From: Topomyia yanbarensis
Lineage: Eukaryota; Arthropoda; Insecta; Diptera; Culicidae
Direction of reading: 5' to 3'
NCBI RefSeq assembly: GCF_030247195.1
Contig: NC_080671.1
Location: 203,774,897-203,838,896, forward strand
Length of the DNA: 64,000 bases
Made by a program: the position numbers and the translations under genes. The notes beneath the pieces were generated by a model. It saw nothing but the letters and a program-made list of their open reading frames with translations. It was not told the DNA's origin and did not search any database. Below are positions 12,664 through 27,057 of this stretch, piece by piece (the first letter of the stretch is position 1; every line of letters begins with the position of its first letter).

Positions 12664-13049
12664 ATTCATTTTATTCATATCTTTAATTTTATGCATTTCA
12701 TGTTCAGTCATTCGTTATATTTCATTCAATTTGTTAGTATGGGTCAATTTATTTTATTAATCTTATAACTATTTCTAAATATAATCTTATTTTTTATTTA
12801 GTAACCTAATCTAATTCAAGTCGTGTATTTTATAATTTTGATTTATATTAATTTTTCTACTTATTTTATGAATTTAAAAACCTATTATTTCATTTTTTGC
12901 TTTACTTTTTTATTTCGGTCGTTTTGATGATTTCTATAATTTATTCAGTTTATTCGAGATTTTATTCGTGCAAGACTAGAAACTGTTTTCATCCCACCTC
13001 TAGTTGGGTGCCTACTTCTCGTGAGTTCTGCAAACTAATCCAATAGTGA

Positions 13050-13092
13050 AATGTGTAAGAAATGTCTCATCTCACTGCTAGGTGGATTAAAT
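13050..13092 (+). repeat. B-subfamily 3' end
   Basis: TAAGAAATGTCTCATCTCAC then TGCTAGGTGGATTAAA is the 3' terminus of the B elements; compare 34505-34565 on the minus strand. Confidence 0.5.
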
Positions 13093-13212
13093 CGTTTTTT
13101 TTTAGAAAACATTCCTAGAATATCAATGAAAGTATCTTTGTTCCCCAAAAAAAGCTGGAAGTCTTGGAGCATTTTGTTCAAAAAATTCACCATTCTTAAT
13201 AAAATTTTGCTC

Positions 13213-13808
13213 CATGCTGCAAAACATACATTTTTTGCAATTTTTCTAATGTAAAAAAATCTCAGAAATCGAACGGTACCTTCGCAACCTTTGTCAGAAT
13301 GGAAGCAGTTGAAGCACTAGGGCATTTTACCATTCATATCAAATTTAATGATTTTCTCGTGCATATATCTCTATTATTCATTAATCAATTTTTATTAAAA
13401 GTACCTTGTTGAACATTCTCAGGAACAAAATGAACATTGATTCGTTGCCTATAAAATTCAGAAACATTAGTTTTTGACATTTAGTCTAGAAACCTCATTT
13501 TTTCATTAAATGCTCTAATACCCCAACTTCCCGTATTTTTTCGTATTTCGAGACTAAATGTGAGAAAAATCTAATGTATCTGAATTTCATGGATGGCATA
13601 TCTGATTCCATTTATTGTACTTTAGAATCTTTGACGTTTATCAAGAAACATTTAATAAAATTTGATAAAAGAATATCAGAGGTATATGCAAGAGAAAATG
13701 ATACAATTTAATATGAATTTTCAAATGCCTTAGAGCCCCAACTTCTCGTATTCTGACAAAGTTCCGTTCGATTTCTGAGACTTCACATTAGAAAACATCA
13801 AAATATGT
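13213..13808. repeat. diverged foldback element
   Basis: The left arm has TTTTTCTAATGTAAAAAAATC, CAGAAATCGAACGG and CTCGTGCATATATCTCTATT. It is repeated inverted in the right arm as CCGTTCGATTTCTGAG and related pieces at 13640-13808, at perhaps 70% identity. The arm sequence also forms the interior of the foldback at 21813-22608, so the two belong to one family. Confidence 0.6.
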
Positions 13809-13810
13809 AT

Positions 13811-14285
<475 letters not shown>

Positions 14286-14931
14286 CATTTTACCGACAAA
14301 ATTGTCCGCACAAATTTATATTTATTGGAAACATATCTGCGATTCATGTCAACATAAATTGGTTGATACAGTTTTTTACTCCCATGCATTAAGCTTCAGT
14401 GGAGCGATTTGAAGCATGACTGGGACTAATGCTGAATGAAATCGTTTGCAGTCCATTATCTTCACTAGCTAAAGTATGGGACTTTAAAATATCCAACTCC
14501 GTGCTTCAGTAGTTCTGTGCAAACTCGAACTCAAACTCGAAACGGAAACTACGCCATCGATTTCGACCTTGTTTGATGGTATGTAGTAATCAAACAGCCA
14601 GCAATATAATGTGCCTGCTTCAGACTATTTACCACCACCAGTTGTGAAATATGTTCTCATCACACAGCAATATAGAATTCGATAGAGATGACTTCCAGTA
14701 AATAACTGGTGAGCTTGATACAACATTCTACAAAGAATCATGTATAAAGCCTCTGACCGCTTCGATAACTCTACGAACAGTTTTCTCTCCTATCAGATTC
14801 TCATGAATTTTCTAAGGTGAACCGATAAAAATATATGCCGTTTATGACATTGTCATTAATTCCACCGTGTGCTAAAGTCACAATATTTTCCATACAAACT
14901 GCTTGTCCCTCCTGAGTGCCCTTTCTATATA

Positions 14932-15252
14932 TTAGGGTGACCATATCAGATGAGTAAAAAACCAGGGGTGGCATTGCGCATCTCGAAACGAAAGGTTTAT
15001 TGTATGCAAGCTTGTATAAAAAGTCGATTCGAAATGGTTCCATAATGTCGCCCCAGGACAGTCGAAACTGCTTCCCTTCGTTACCGACAATCGACATTGC
15101 CTTTTCCGCATGTTTTCGGCTGTTATAAAGTTATGGGGTCTGGCAGGCAGAGCTTCGACAGTAAAAAAGTTCTGGGAGTCTGGGAGGAAGAGCTCTTCCA
15201 GAAAGTCTTTCATCGGAATTAGATCACCAAGAACTTTTTCGGATTTACACAA
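14932..15252 (-). other. unidentified 106-codon reading frame
   Basis: This minus-strand frame has fairly complex composition (MKDFLEELFLPDSQNFFTVE, PARPHNFITAENMRKRQC). I recognise no domain. An overlapping frame at 14801-15097 is equally protein-like (MSIVGNEGKQFRLSWGDIM), which argues against a single conserved frame. It could be a decayed transposon fragment or chance. Confidence 0.15.
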
Positions 15253-16269
15253 AGGCAGTTCTTGCTACACCACCATCAACAAACGTTTCATGAGATGGTC
15301 TGTGCACGACCAGCGACGAGTTTTCAGTTCTAAAAACACGACATTGACGTAAATCAGAATCATCAGCGATCCCAACTAGCTTCCCTGCGCTATGCCTGGT
15401 AATCTCCAATGACAACCATTATCTCTCGATTTGAGATCTGCAAAACCTACCGTTGTTACCAAAAATTTCTCCGTTTAATCGATTGTTATATGAAAACCGA
15501 CGGATAGCTTGGTGTAATTAATATCAGTTTGAGCCCGAGCTTGAAAAAAATGACATTCCTGCGTGAACTTGAAAGAAAACAAAATTCAATTCATGCCCGT
15601 CGCAATGAATGAAATGTTTGGTTCGTTTCCCTCGTCATTCGTTCTCCCGACACAGCGCATTCAGATTCGGACATGTTCGGTTTCAGAAGCAAACTGAATT
15701 TTGTTTCCATTCTACCTATGAGAGGGATTATTGAGCAAAAGTACACCAGATATAGATAATGCAGTTCACTTATGCTCGAAAATGTAGACATATGCCAGCT
15801 TCTGCCTTCAAGCTGTCCACATAAAAACAAATAAATGCTTTGGTTGGTGAAGGAATTTATATTTCCTCTGCACTCAAGCATTCCATTCTGCATGAAGTTT
15901 CAGTCAGTTGGGAAGTTAATGAATGAGGGAGACGATGAATCTGAATTTTGGTTTCAGTAAATACACGCTGAAATTAGTAACTGATTTTGAGGTTTCGCAG
16001 CATACTCCCTGTTATGTAGGATGCTGGACTCGGCGGTTAGTCGCTGTTCAGCGTCCAGGCGTGAAGACATGTTAATCGTCCATTAGCTATTTCATTTATT
16101 TGACACGCCTCAATGCATTACCTGAGCCGTGGATCTTTTAATATTTTCAATGCGTAAATAAAAATAAATTAATCGAATTTTTTTGTATATTCATCGGACC
16201 TTGTGTACGCGATTTATTACTTTGCGTAAAGATCTTATTTCTTGTTGAAGATCTATTCACTTCATTGCC

Positions 16270-17180
16270 TCTTGTTGCTTGTGGATCACTTAGTCCGCTT
16301 TCTCTCGGTTTATCGTTTTCTTTCTATACTCGCTGTTAATGTTGTATAAGCTTTCACGATTACCTGGTTTGAGTTGTTTGTGGGGCCTACGGGTCACGAT
16401 CGCTTATCCATGTTCTTTATTATTTACTTTATTTTCGGTAGTGCTGGCAGTTGATTGGGAAGTAGTAGGCGTATCACAATGATCGTTAACGTTGTGCGTA
16501 GGTTCTGTTGTTCCAGTATTCGTTGGTGCCTGAGCTGAAACTCCGGTGGTTTATGATTTAGTTGATGTTGATGAAGGGCTGTGTGATGGGTATGCTTGGA
16601 GTTGATATTGCTTCGTTAGAGGTTTGTGTACATGGTTTCTCGTAGTGTGTCTTCTTGTGTAACAGAACAGTGCTCGCAGGGGTCTGTCCGTCATACGTGC
16701 ACAACGTGATTTGAGATTTGGTCACGCGTTTTGCTTTGAATTGAAAGTTCACATATGAAGAATTAGGTTCCGTCACTCGCATTCTCACGAAACAAACACC
16801 GTTGGAAATACCTAGAAAATTTTTCTCCAGGTTTCAAACTTAAATGATTCCACCGTTACGTATTCCGACATGATGGTTGTAATAAATTTATTAATAGTAC
16901 CCAGGTGTGCATCGTGCAGATGCATATCAATCTTATCATTGTCAATATAAACGGGTATCTTGGTCCTAACATTATCATGCTCAACGACTTAATGCATGTT
17001 GTATTCCATTGCGTAGCTTTCCGGTATGGCCGAAGTTTTAAACGTTACCAGTTACGAGTGTGGTGGGCTTGAATAACGACGACTTCCGTTAGTCTAAACT
17101 GCATCCGTTAGTCTAAACTGCACTGAAAGTAACGGTGCTTTATTGTTCACACTGGCTTTGGACGAATTTTATTATTCGAT
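16270..17180 (-). pseudogene. non-LTR retrotransposon ORF1 remnant
   Basis: On the minus strand, broken frames give the VEHDNV..KIPVYIDNDKID and MHLHDAHLG region at 16895-16985, then MRMRVTEPNSSYVNFQF, SQITLCTYDGQTPAS and THYEKPC at 16788-16615. The zinc knuckle is damaged: the cysteines after GQTP are lost by a frame change. Its 5' non-coding part (TAAAGCCAGTGTGAA near 17155) and 3' part match the plus-strand relic at 4206-5086. Multiple shifts and stops make it inactive. Confidence 0.6.
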
Positions 17181-17519
17181 TTCTTTGCTTGTTTATAGTA
17201 CTAGCACGGTAGAAATAGACAGCAGACTTTAGGTAGAAACGTTCGTTTGATTCACTGCACTGTTAACAAGCAGAGCAACTGATTAGATACTGGTTTCGAG
17301 CCTGTAGCAATTCCAAAATCCTCAGCTCGAGGAAGCGCTCAATGAAATTATTCCACGATAGTTGCTATTTTTCTTTTTTTGGGATGGATTTCCAGTAAGA
17401 TGAAAAAAGCCACTAGCAAGAAAACTCAAGTAGAAGCAGAAGCACCAAAACGCCGATGTGTCTTTTCAGAGGTACCAAAGGGAATTCTTCGGGTCCCGGA
17501 TTGAAAGACGATTTAAGCC

Positions 17520-17693
17520 ATGGGAGTGGGCGTAGCGTATTGGTAAATCAATTGCCTTGTACGCAGCGCACCTGGGTTCGAGTCCCGACCCCGCACATAG
17601 GGTTAGAAATTTTTCCTAAGAGACTTTTCTAACCCGAAGAGGCGAATGACCTTAAGGTTAAAACCTCTATAATTGAAATAAAAAAATAAAAAA
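17520..17693 (+). mobile_element. tRNA-derived SINE, Feilai-like, with 12-bp TSD
   Basis: ATGGGAGTGGGCGTAGCG starts the tRNA-like head, with A box TAGCGTATTGG and B box GGTTCGAGTCC. Then come AACCCGAAGAGGCGAATGAC and an A-rich tail. A perfect target duplication ACGATTTAAGCC flanks it at 17508-17519 and 17694-17705, so both ends are exact. It is the same family as the inverted copy in the satellite at 11441-11616. Confidence 0.95.
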
Positions 17694-17837
17694 ACGATTT
17701 AAGCCGAGAAGAAGCGCTTGTAACCATTGTTTCATCGATGTTGACGAGGTACTCTTGAGAGATTAAAAAAACCATCGGAAGGAAAAAATTGGGAGATTCG
17801 ACTGTATTAAGTTTTGTTTGACGCATTCCGTTTGAGG

Positions 17838-19132
<1,295 letters not shown>

Positions 19133-21388
19133 GTTGGCAAGAATAAATTAAAAGTTTCCTTTGTTCTCGAGATAATGCACACTAGATCGAGAGGTTGCTA
19201 GTCGTTGTTCACTTGGTTCGATGGTACGTCTGACTTGGCCAGAAGTAGAAAGTAGACTGACGGTATAGTATTATATTGCACAATCTGCGAAGAGCATCTA
19301 AACACTCCGAAAGTCAGCGAATGTGAAGTTACATAATTTTCAGTGGAGTTATTTTGAAGTTTTGTGTGCTACGGTTTAGGATAGGGAAAAATGCATTTAT
19401 TATAAACAACAAACCAAGACCTTTGTACTCACCGATAAAAAAGTTAGCTTTGAGCGTCATCTGTGGTAAAGTGGGACGCTATCTCTTATTAACAAAAGAT
19501 GAGAGATTAAATATTACTGATAAACTTTGCTGAATATTTGTAGAAACGTAAGCAGAAGCTATTATTTCGTCTCACTAGATTGTATCCCTGGTGTGCAATC
19601 TATTTTACCGTCCATTATCGTATTTTTAACTTTAACTTTGAATTGTGTCTCCGGAATCGGAGTTCTATTCATTCCAAAGTCATTAACTGGCTATGGGAAT
19701 ATTTCGTTGAAGTCTGTGTGTGTGTTAATCCAACCTACACATTTACGATACCTTCAAACTGAACCAATGGTGCATATAAATATATCTAATTTCTGGGCCT
19801 TTTATATGATATTACGAATCAATTTTTGAAACTACAAATTAATCCTATTTGATCTGGAACCTGGTTCGTTTTTCACATCTATTCGCTAATATGCAATATA
19901 AGTTTAGTATTTTTATTCTTTGGTTTATGTACGTTACGTTGAAATTGTATTTAGTATATGACAACGATTTGTCGTATTTTCCATTCACTATCGTTACGGT
20001 CATAATAATGGACACCACAATGACTACGTCTTCTCGGTTCAAGCTGGTGTAAAACGTGACCAGTCCAGCTACCAGGACGATCATTATCGTATGCAGCAAA
20101 AACAAAGCTGCTGGAGATGTATGAAACGGAAAATTAGCACTTTACTCACTGTTTGTTTGTGGAGTGTTAATTCAATTAAAACAGCGAGCCTTCTTTCCGA
20201 TCGGCATTAATCCGTGACACAGGCAGCTTGTTATGGCTATCTTTTTAGCCCGTAAATAACTCGATTGCGCTTACACAGGAGTGTGTCCACTAACAACGGT
20301 CAGCCTTTACCTGAGCGAAGTCCAAGGAATGAGTCCGAGTGGATTTGAATAACATGATATCTTAATGCTAATAACTAATGAAATGACAATTTTTCATCAA
20401 CCAATTTGCATTACTTTCTTAATCCTGGTCTGTAAGACAAAAAAAACACTAAGCCAAACTAGTTGTAATACTTTTACTATATAGCTCATCTGCGCGATGT
20501 GTTTAGACCTCAATATTGAACATTCCAATCCTAATACTTTTAGATTGAAATTTGCCTTACTTAAACCTCACTGCACACTTAGCGTTGTGAGCTCGAGTAC
20601 AATCTAGAAAAAGGTATTATATTTTTTCATATGGTGTGAATTTTGTTATGTTCAGTGGTGTGTATGAATCATGGTGAAGGGAATCAAATCACAACGGAAT
20701 TGAAGGGATCACGTGAACCCATACCTTTGATAAAAATAAAGCTGAGCAAAAAATCTGTTAAATCATAACGTATTCACATACTTGACATTCTCCCAGCATG
20801 CTGTTTGTAAAAGTATAGTATAGTATAGTGATTTGAGCAATTCTACAAAAGTTTGAAAATTTAGAAAATAAATCTTCTTCAGTGCTTCGGAGTATTTTTT
20901 AAATCGGTGAAAATTTGGTTACACATTTTTAATTTCTTTTTTGTACGAAAGTAATTTATGTTTAGATAAGAACTACGCGACATTCTAGTATATCCGATTA
21001 ATGTATTGTTAATGATAGGGTTAAGTTTCCCCGGGGATCAAGTCTCCTCAGTCTCCCCTACAAACATACACACAGGCATTGCTACAACCCATCGAACTCA
21101 GTCGGTTAGTATGTAACACTCAGTCGTCCAGACTTCAGAAAATTTGTATACTTTTCTTTTGAAGCAAGGTAAAAAATATACAAAGTTTGTTATTATTGAT
21201 CTATTATTCCTCTACACTCAGAAATTATTATAATATATGATAACGAGCAGTAAAACTAAACCTGTGGTTTTAGCTCTTGATGCATCGCGATTTAAAACGA
21301 CATTGCAAGTGTCACGCGCCTGTAGCATCTTTCAATAAAATTGAACAGTTTATCGTTCTGAAGATTTGCTTTTCCCAATAATACTCAC

Positions 21389-21451
21389 CAATGATCACAA
21401 TATGGCCAAACATGTCTTTCTTCCAAACTTGAGTGCAGTTCCAGCGATGAC
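21389..21451 (-). CDS. Wnt2/Wnt7-like: Wnt ligand, internal exon (HRWNC)
   Basis: This 63-bp exon encodes HRWNCTQVWKKDMFGHIVII plus a split glycine. HRWNC is the Wnt core motif, and NCT is the conserved N-glycosylation sequon. The acceptor is TTAG|GT and the donor is ATTG|GTGAGT. It enters in phase 1 (G|GT with the exon at 21562-21716) and leaves in phase 1, so the next coding exon is at 1279, about 20 kb away. KDMFGH after the motif fits the insect Wnt2 / Wnt7 group. Confidence 0.95.
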
Positions 21452-21561
21452 CTAATCAAATATGTAATAAATTTGCTTAGCGCAGCAACCTTGTGGCATA
21501 TATTTTTATATTTTATTTTATTTTTTGGGATGTTGTTCTCATTAAACTAATCGATAATTAC

Positions 21562-21716
21562 CTTTGAATTGACGCTGACACTCATGAGCTCCGAGTACTT
21601 GACCAGCACTTAATGACACTACGGCATCCGGCGCTTCAACGCACAACTGTTTCTGGTATGGTGACAGGCCAGGAATCCTTGAACATAGAACTGAAGATGT
21701 GAAGCTTTCCACGATT
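21562..21716 (-). CDS. Wnt2/Wnt7-like: Wnt ligand, upstream exon (LCSRIPGL to ECQRQFK)
   Basis: This 155-bp exon has acceptor TTTTTTCAG|A and donor CAAAG|GTAATT on the minus strand. It reads IVESFTSSVLCSRIPGLSPY, then QKQLCVEAPDAVVSLSAGQ and VLGAHECQRQFK. These are the conserved N-terminal Wnt helices with three of the invariant cysteines. The first base completes a codon from an upstream exon ending in phase 2, so the signal-peptide exon lies further right. I did not find it up to 64000, which implies an intron over 42 kb or an unrecognised short exon. Confidence 0.94.
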
Positions 21717-21812
21717 CTGAAAAAAACACATGCGGGACTTAGTCATGTTGTTTACTGAAAAGGTTGGTGATCAATTGATTAAAACATCCGAATGGTATTG
21801 CAAACTGCACAC

Positions 21813-22608
21813 TAGGGCATTGCAAAAAAATTTTTTTTTGAATTCTCAAAGGCCCCCCCTCCCATATTGTGACAAATGTCAAAGTAAGCTCAGATGCCAA
21901 ATTTCACATCATTTGGACAATTCTAGACCCCCGCCCACTTCGCTTGAAATTTTTGAAATTGGTGCTATGGGAAAATGTGGAGGAAAAATATATTAGATGC
22001 TATAACTTTTGAAGTAGCAATCAGAAAATTACAATTTAAATCTCTTTTAAAGGAAATAACCTTAGTATTGGAATGGAGATTTTCCTGTTCCCAGAAAAAT
22101 ACGGGATTGTGGGGTACTGGGTCATTTTGGCCCCAAAATCCCCTATTTTTTTAAATTTTTCTGCTCCGTGGTGCAAACCATACATATTTTACAGTTTTTC
22201 TAATGTGAAAAAATCTCAGAAATCGAACGGAACCTTTCATACCTTTGTCCGAATACGAGAAGTTGGGGTTATAGGGCCTTTTGCCATCTATATTAAATTT
22301 TATCATTTTCTCGTGCATATATCTCTATTATTCTTCATTGAATTTTAATAAATTGTACCTTGTTGAACGTGGAATAAATTGTATATAAATTGTAATTTTC
22401 TGATTGCTACTTCAAAAGTTATAGCATCTAATATATTTTTCCTCCACATTTTCCCATAGCACCAATTTTAAAAATTTCAATGGAAGTGGGCGGGGGTCTA
22501 GAATTGTCCAAATGATGTGAAATTTGGCATCTGAGCTTACTTTGACATTTGTCACAATATGAGAGGGCCTTTGAGAATTCAAAAAAAAATTTTTTTTGCA
22601 ATGCCCTA
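21813..22608. mobile_element. foldback element, GGGCATTGC family, TA target
   Basis: Arms of about 225 bp (21813-22038 and 22386-22608) begin TAGGGCATTGCAAAAAAA and end with its complement TTTGCAATGCCCTA, so TA flanks GGGCATTGC. The arms share CAATTCTAGACCCCCGCCCA-like and GATGCTATAACTTTTGAAGT blocks. The 350-bp centre resembles the arms of the foldback at 13213-13808. No ORF fits a transposase. Confidence 0.85.
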
Positions 22609-22612
22609 CTGC

Positions 22613-22928
22613 ACACCTAGAAAAAATAGTGTAAATTTACGTCTCCTAACCCTGACATATACGAGCATCAAAAATAACTTAGTTTTACGTTTGGTTTTAA
22701 TTTTACATGACGTTGAATTTCGTAAGTCATGTAATTTTACTCCTCATACAGCGTTTGTTCTGAATGGTAGTAAGTGTAATTTTATGTCATTGCGCATGTA
22801 AAGTAAATGTTTCATGAAAAATTAAACGGAACACGGTAATGTTCCGTCATTTCGTAAATTACGGTTTGTTGAATTGTGTCATGTTTACAATTACGTCAAC
22901 GATAAAATTCAGATTTTTTTGGTGTGTG
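22613..22928. repeat. possible small TIR element
   Basis: Weak inverted ends (CACACCTAGAAAAAATAG and CTGAATTTT..GGTGTGTG on the opposite strand) and internal TTTACGTC / GACGTAA pairs enclose 315 bp directly beside the foldback. Boundaries are uncertain. Confidence 0.3.
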
Positions 22929-23159
22929 TAGAAAAATAAAGTCCCGCATAATGTCTGCTTTTTATTTTTTAATAAATTGATTTTCTCATTTCATGCCATT
23001 GTGTAAGGTAGCTTTGGTGGAGATGCCCTGCACTTTCTAAAATCGATGTTGCACATATAATTGGTTGAATAATATGAAATAATAGTAAGGCGAAACAAAA
23101 ATTTGTTACAAATACATCGTTAAATTTCCATGAGTATTTATTGCACTGCTTCCCAATCC

Positions 23160-23575
23160 CGCCTTTTGTTGGGCTAAGGGAATGCCATTTTCGGCGTTTT
23201 TTCACTCAAAAGTTCGCCATTTCGCCTAAAATCAAAATATCGAAAAAATCCTACGTACGTTGCTTGCTATTGACATAAGGAATCAGAAAAAAATTGGTTT
23301 TTGGCTCTAGGTCAAAAATTACGGGATATAGATTTCCGGTCGTGGACCCCTTCCAAAAAAAACTTGCATGGGGGAAAATGCTGCATGGCCGCCATCTTGT
23401 GAAGAAATTGCCTCAAATATTATTTTGTGTGATTCAATACTTATGTTATAAATCCCATTAATAAATCCCCACAAGATTAAATGGGATTTAATCCCATTTA
23501 ACAAGATCTCGATTCACCTCTTTATTGAGTCAAGAAAAATTCTCGAAATATGCCTATATTTCCGTTCTCTACAGT
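23160..23575 (+). repeat. dispersed repeat, copy 1 (TTGGCTCTAGGTC)
   Basis: Shares AAATATCG, TTGGCTCTAGGTC, AAATTACGG, GATAGATTT, CGTGGACC and a terminal GATCTCGATTCA..ATATGCCTAT block in the same order with 36730-37085. The class is unknown. Confidence 0.5.
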
Positions 23576-23597
23576 GGTGTAACCCCTTAGACAGTAG

Positions 23598-24487
23598 ATT
23601 TTCAGGGTGATTGCATAACCTTCCTATAGTAGAAAGGAAAGAAAGGTTTATATTTGCATATGTTCAGATTCTTTTACTCATAACTTCGGAACCAATACTT
23701 CGTTCAAATGAAGTTCAGTAGCAATCAATGTGAATACTACACCCTTCATTAGTGATCTGTAATAACAATTTCAAGCAATTTAGCTCTCACTTCAATTAGT
23801 TTTGCATCATTTAGATGGATTGATTATACCTGTTCATATGGGAATTTCGTATGTAATCCCATGCTTCAACCCGCAACACAGAAACTAGAACTTGTATTCC
23901 AATGGAATATAATAGCAGTCAATACGGATGCTGTAGCTTTTATTTGAGACGAAATTCGAGAAAATCGAGTAAGATATTTCTAAGCAGCAAATGTGAATTT
24001 AATTCAGGAACATAGCCACATTCCCGAAGCTTCCGGTTTCGCCGAAGGTGCCCAATGTGGTCCATGTGGGTTTGATTGGGGATCAGTGAGCTGAAAATTA
24101 AATCCAAGCAATTCAGAATGCATTTCATTAAGTTTTCCATCTTTTAGATAACATGCCGATACTGATTTATATGGGAATTTAATGTATGGCCACACTCTTC
24201 AACCCGTAACTCCGGAACCGGAAGTCGGAATTGTATGAAATTCAATAGCAGCCAATGGGAACGTTGTACCTTTGATTTGAAACAAAGTTTGATAAAATCG
24301 GTTCGGCCATCTTCGAGTAACCGATGTGCATTTTTGGTCACATACCTGCATACACACACATACGCACACACAGACATTAGCGGACTCGACGAGCTGATTC
24401 GAATGGTATAAAAAACTCGGCCCTCCAGGCCTCGCTTAAAAAGTCGATTTTCAGAATGATTGTATAGCCTCTCTATAAAAAAAATGC
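23598..24487 (-). repeat. A-subfamily elements, minus strand, two 5' ends
   Basis: A minus-strand 5' terminus (CCTTTCTACTATAGGAAGG) lies at about 23600-23640. A second copy runs to 24487. It includes the core CTCGGCCCTCCAGGCCTCG, the GT/CA microsatellite at 24340-24375 and the conserved GAACCGATTTTATCAAAC-type block. No coding function. Confidence 0.5.
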
Positions 24488-24930
24488 AAAACCAGTACCA
24501 CCATGTTATGTAAATAATACAAAATTTATTGAAATACGTTACCAATTATTGTATTAGCAGGTTTAGTTCACTGATAGAAACACCGCGCGAAGTGAACAAA
24601 TTTGGATATTTTCAAAACATCGTTTTCAGAAATGAAGAAATAACTGAACTGATCTTTACATACGGTCGTATGAGAGTTTTGTACATGATTTTTAGTACAA
24701 GAATGAATCTTTTTTATCGCAGGTACAACTGGTGTCCGTAACTTTGTAACATTCGTCGATCATGCATCTTTGAATTTCAATATCGATGTTTGTTATTGGG
24801 CTAGATGACTGTTCTGAAATTTGATCCCTTTAACATTCCGCATATCTACATCTATGTGTCAAAAATGTTCGGATTTATTGGAAAGTAGTGAAGTTATGGC
24901 AACTCAAAATAGCGTTAGCGTTTGGGGTTG

Positions 24931-25200
24931 TATTTATTTCACCGGAATTGCTCTTGGAGTATCGCTAGATAGTGTCTTAGGGCCTATTTTATTTATTATG
25001 CATATAAACGACACGAGGCGGGTTTTACAATAGACATGTTTACTGACGACACGGTTCTGTTCATTGCAGCTAAAAATATAGATGAAGTCGTGGCTCATTT
25101 GAAGGAAGACTTACATTCCCTTGCTAGTTGGTTAAAATTTAAACAATTAAAGTTAAATATTGCCAAACAAATTAAAATCATTGTGGACAGAGTTTTGGAT
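24931..25200 (+). pseudogene. CR1/jockey-type reverse transcriptase remnant
   Basis: One frame reads GVSLDSVLGPILFIMHIND, the degenerated GxPQGSxLGPxLFxxYIND motif with QG lost. After a shift at about 25033 a second frame reads MFTDDTVLFIAAKNIDEVVA, then LKEDLHSLASWLKFKQLKLN. TDD stands in place of the catalytic F/YADD box. Only the palm core survives. It is an old, inactive relic; the clade is tentative. Confidence 0.75.
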
Positions 25201-25359
25201 TTTTATATTTGAAGGTTATTTGAAGAATTATTTTTGAACATGAAACTTGTAATTTTTCTCTTCTCTTAGTTGCATTTAGGCGAGTTATTATATTCTCTGT
25301 GATGATGACGGATTTTTGTTACTTGTTTATTAACATTCTTTAGGTGTTCCCTTTTTGTA

Positions 25360-27057
25360 ACGAATAAGGTGTTAGCGGGCCATATTGACCCGGATAGCGA
25401 ACTCAGTTTTAAGACACTTTTTTAGCCAAAACTGTATGAACTTGTACCCAAACTGTTAGTGAATTTTCAGTTTATGGAAAATATTATCGTTTTTGACCAG
25501 ATTGGCCAGTTGGAATCGGTACCGAATGGGGTCATGTTGATGTAGATGTATGCAGAACCGTCATTATAAATCACAGGTTTATTGATAGAATGCTAATAAT
25601 AAATACAAACAAAATAAAAATGAGAATGTAGTATTTCTCATAAAATTGAATAATATTGAAATATACATGCTTGAAAGCTTCTATAAAATCCCAACTAAAA
25701 TGATACCGATACTTTGACTCAACTATTGACCATGGATTCTACGTGAAATCATCCGGAAGATCCGGAACATCCGTATGACAGATCAATTCATGAATCTAGT
25801 CCTAACGCTCTGAGACATTTTCGAAAACATATAAGAGTATATTATTCGCATAAATTCGTGCTTTTGAATGGGACAGGGATCCATTGACCATTTGGATGAT
25901 CCGGCGTAGAATTGATCCAGAAAAAAATTTCGGATTGGGTCCGAAATTTCGATTTTAATATATTCATTGCACAATATGTATTTCGTAATAAACTCATTTA
26001 AATAAAAACAGTTTTGGTGGTCGTATTCGATTTGGAATAATTTTGAGTTTAGAACGAATTTAAAATAGAACTTTTTCAAAATTTCTTAACAAGTTGAAAA
26101 ATTTCGGGAGGGGTCCGGACCCCCAGGACCATCCCCCTGGATCCGCCACTGCTTTAGCCAGTTCACAAATAGTTTTTGTTTTGCTCACAAGTACGATTTC
26201 TTTGTAATAATAATTCTGAAAAAAAAACTTTCGAGAAAACCACAGACTTCTACTCGGTCACTACGATACCAATAGGGACCCTATCGCAGTCACAAGTACG
26301 AATTTATGCGAATGATATTCCCAAAAATATTTTTTTAAAAATCTCAGCGGTCATAAGTACGAACTCATTCAAATGAGAATTCAAGAAGCACAAAAAAGTA
26401 CCTGGTTCTAAAACCAACTGTATAAATTGATCAGTTCAGCGAATGTTCCCGATTGTCCGGATGGTCATTATGTGCCCAATGTGGTCAATTTTTTACTCGG
26501 AACTACGAATCTATGCCAATGCGATGTAAACAAATCTTTCTAAAAAAAACTTCAGAATTCTAGAACCAGTTTCATGAATCAGCAAATTTTACGGATGTTC
26601 CGGATCTTCCGTATTATTTTCACATAAAATTCAAGGTCAGTATTTGAATGAGAGTATGAATACAATTTTACATAAGATTTTAAATATATTATAAAACTTT
26701 GGGATCAGTGTCATTGATTGACCACATTGTCGCTTGTTCTGTATTATGAGAAATACTATTGTACCACCGGAATCGACATAGGAATCGTAATGCGAAACAT
26801 CCAAGAGTGGTCGTATCATGTACAAATCTAATGTGTACATTCTCGTTTTTTTGTGTTTATTATTAGTATTCTGTTAATAAACCTATGATTTACGATTCCC
26901 ACTGGTCAACCTGGTCAAAAACGGTAATATTTATCAGAAACTGAAAATTGAAACTCTGTTAACCAATTTATGCACAATCAGACATAGATTTGACTTAAAA
27001 GGTGTCCTAAAACTGAGTTCTAAATCCTGGTCAATATGACGCTAACACCTTATTCGT
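25360..27057. mobile_element. long-arm foldback element, about 1.7 kb
   Basis: The left arm starts ACGAATAAGGTGTTAGCG and the right arm ends CGCTAACACCTTATTCGT. Arms of about 260 bp also share AACTCAGTTTTA, CGTTTTTGACCAG and AATAATAAA blocks in inverted order. Inside are direct duplications around CACAAGTACGA and GATCCGGAACATCCG. At 26103-26152 there is a GGTCCGGACCCCC..GGATCCGCCACTG end typical of another dispersed repeat. No transposase ORF was seen. Confidence 0.8.

Noticed and set aside
7237..12768. Reading frames of 270-1155 codons (IHL, NQM, FDS, ESN repeats) over the satellite
   Set aside because: They are a consequence of a 9-bp unit without stops in four frames; no start context, flanking coding sequence or splice structure supports a protein.
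19982..20105. Minus-strand frame MFLLHTIMIVLVAGLVTFYT resembling a signal peptide or membrane segment
   Set aside because: Other frames over the same bases are open and equally protein-like, splice sites are unclear, and it lies downstream of the exons that would need it as a Wnt leader.
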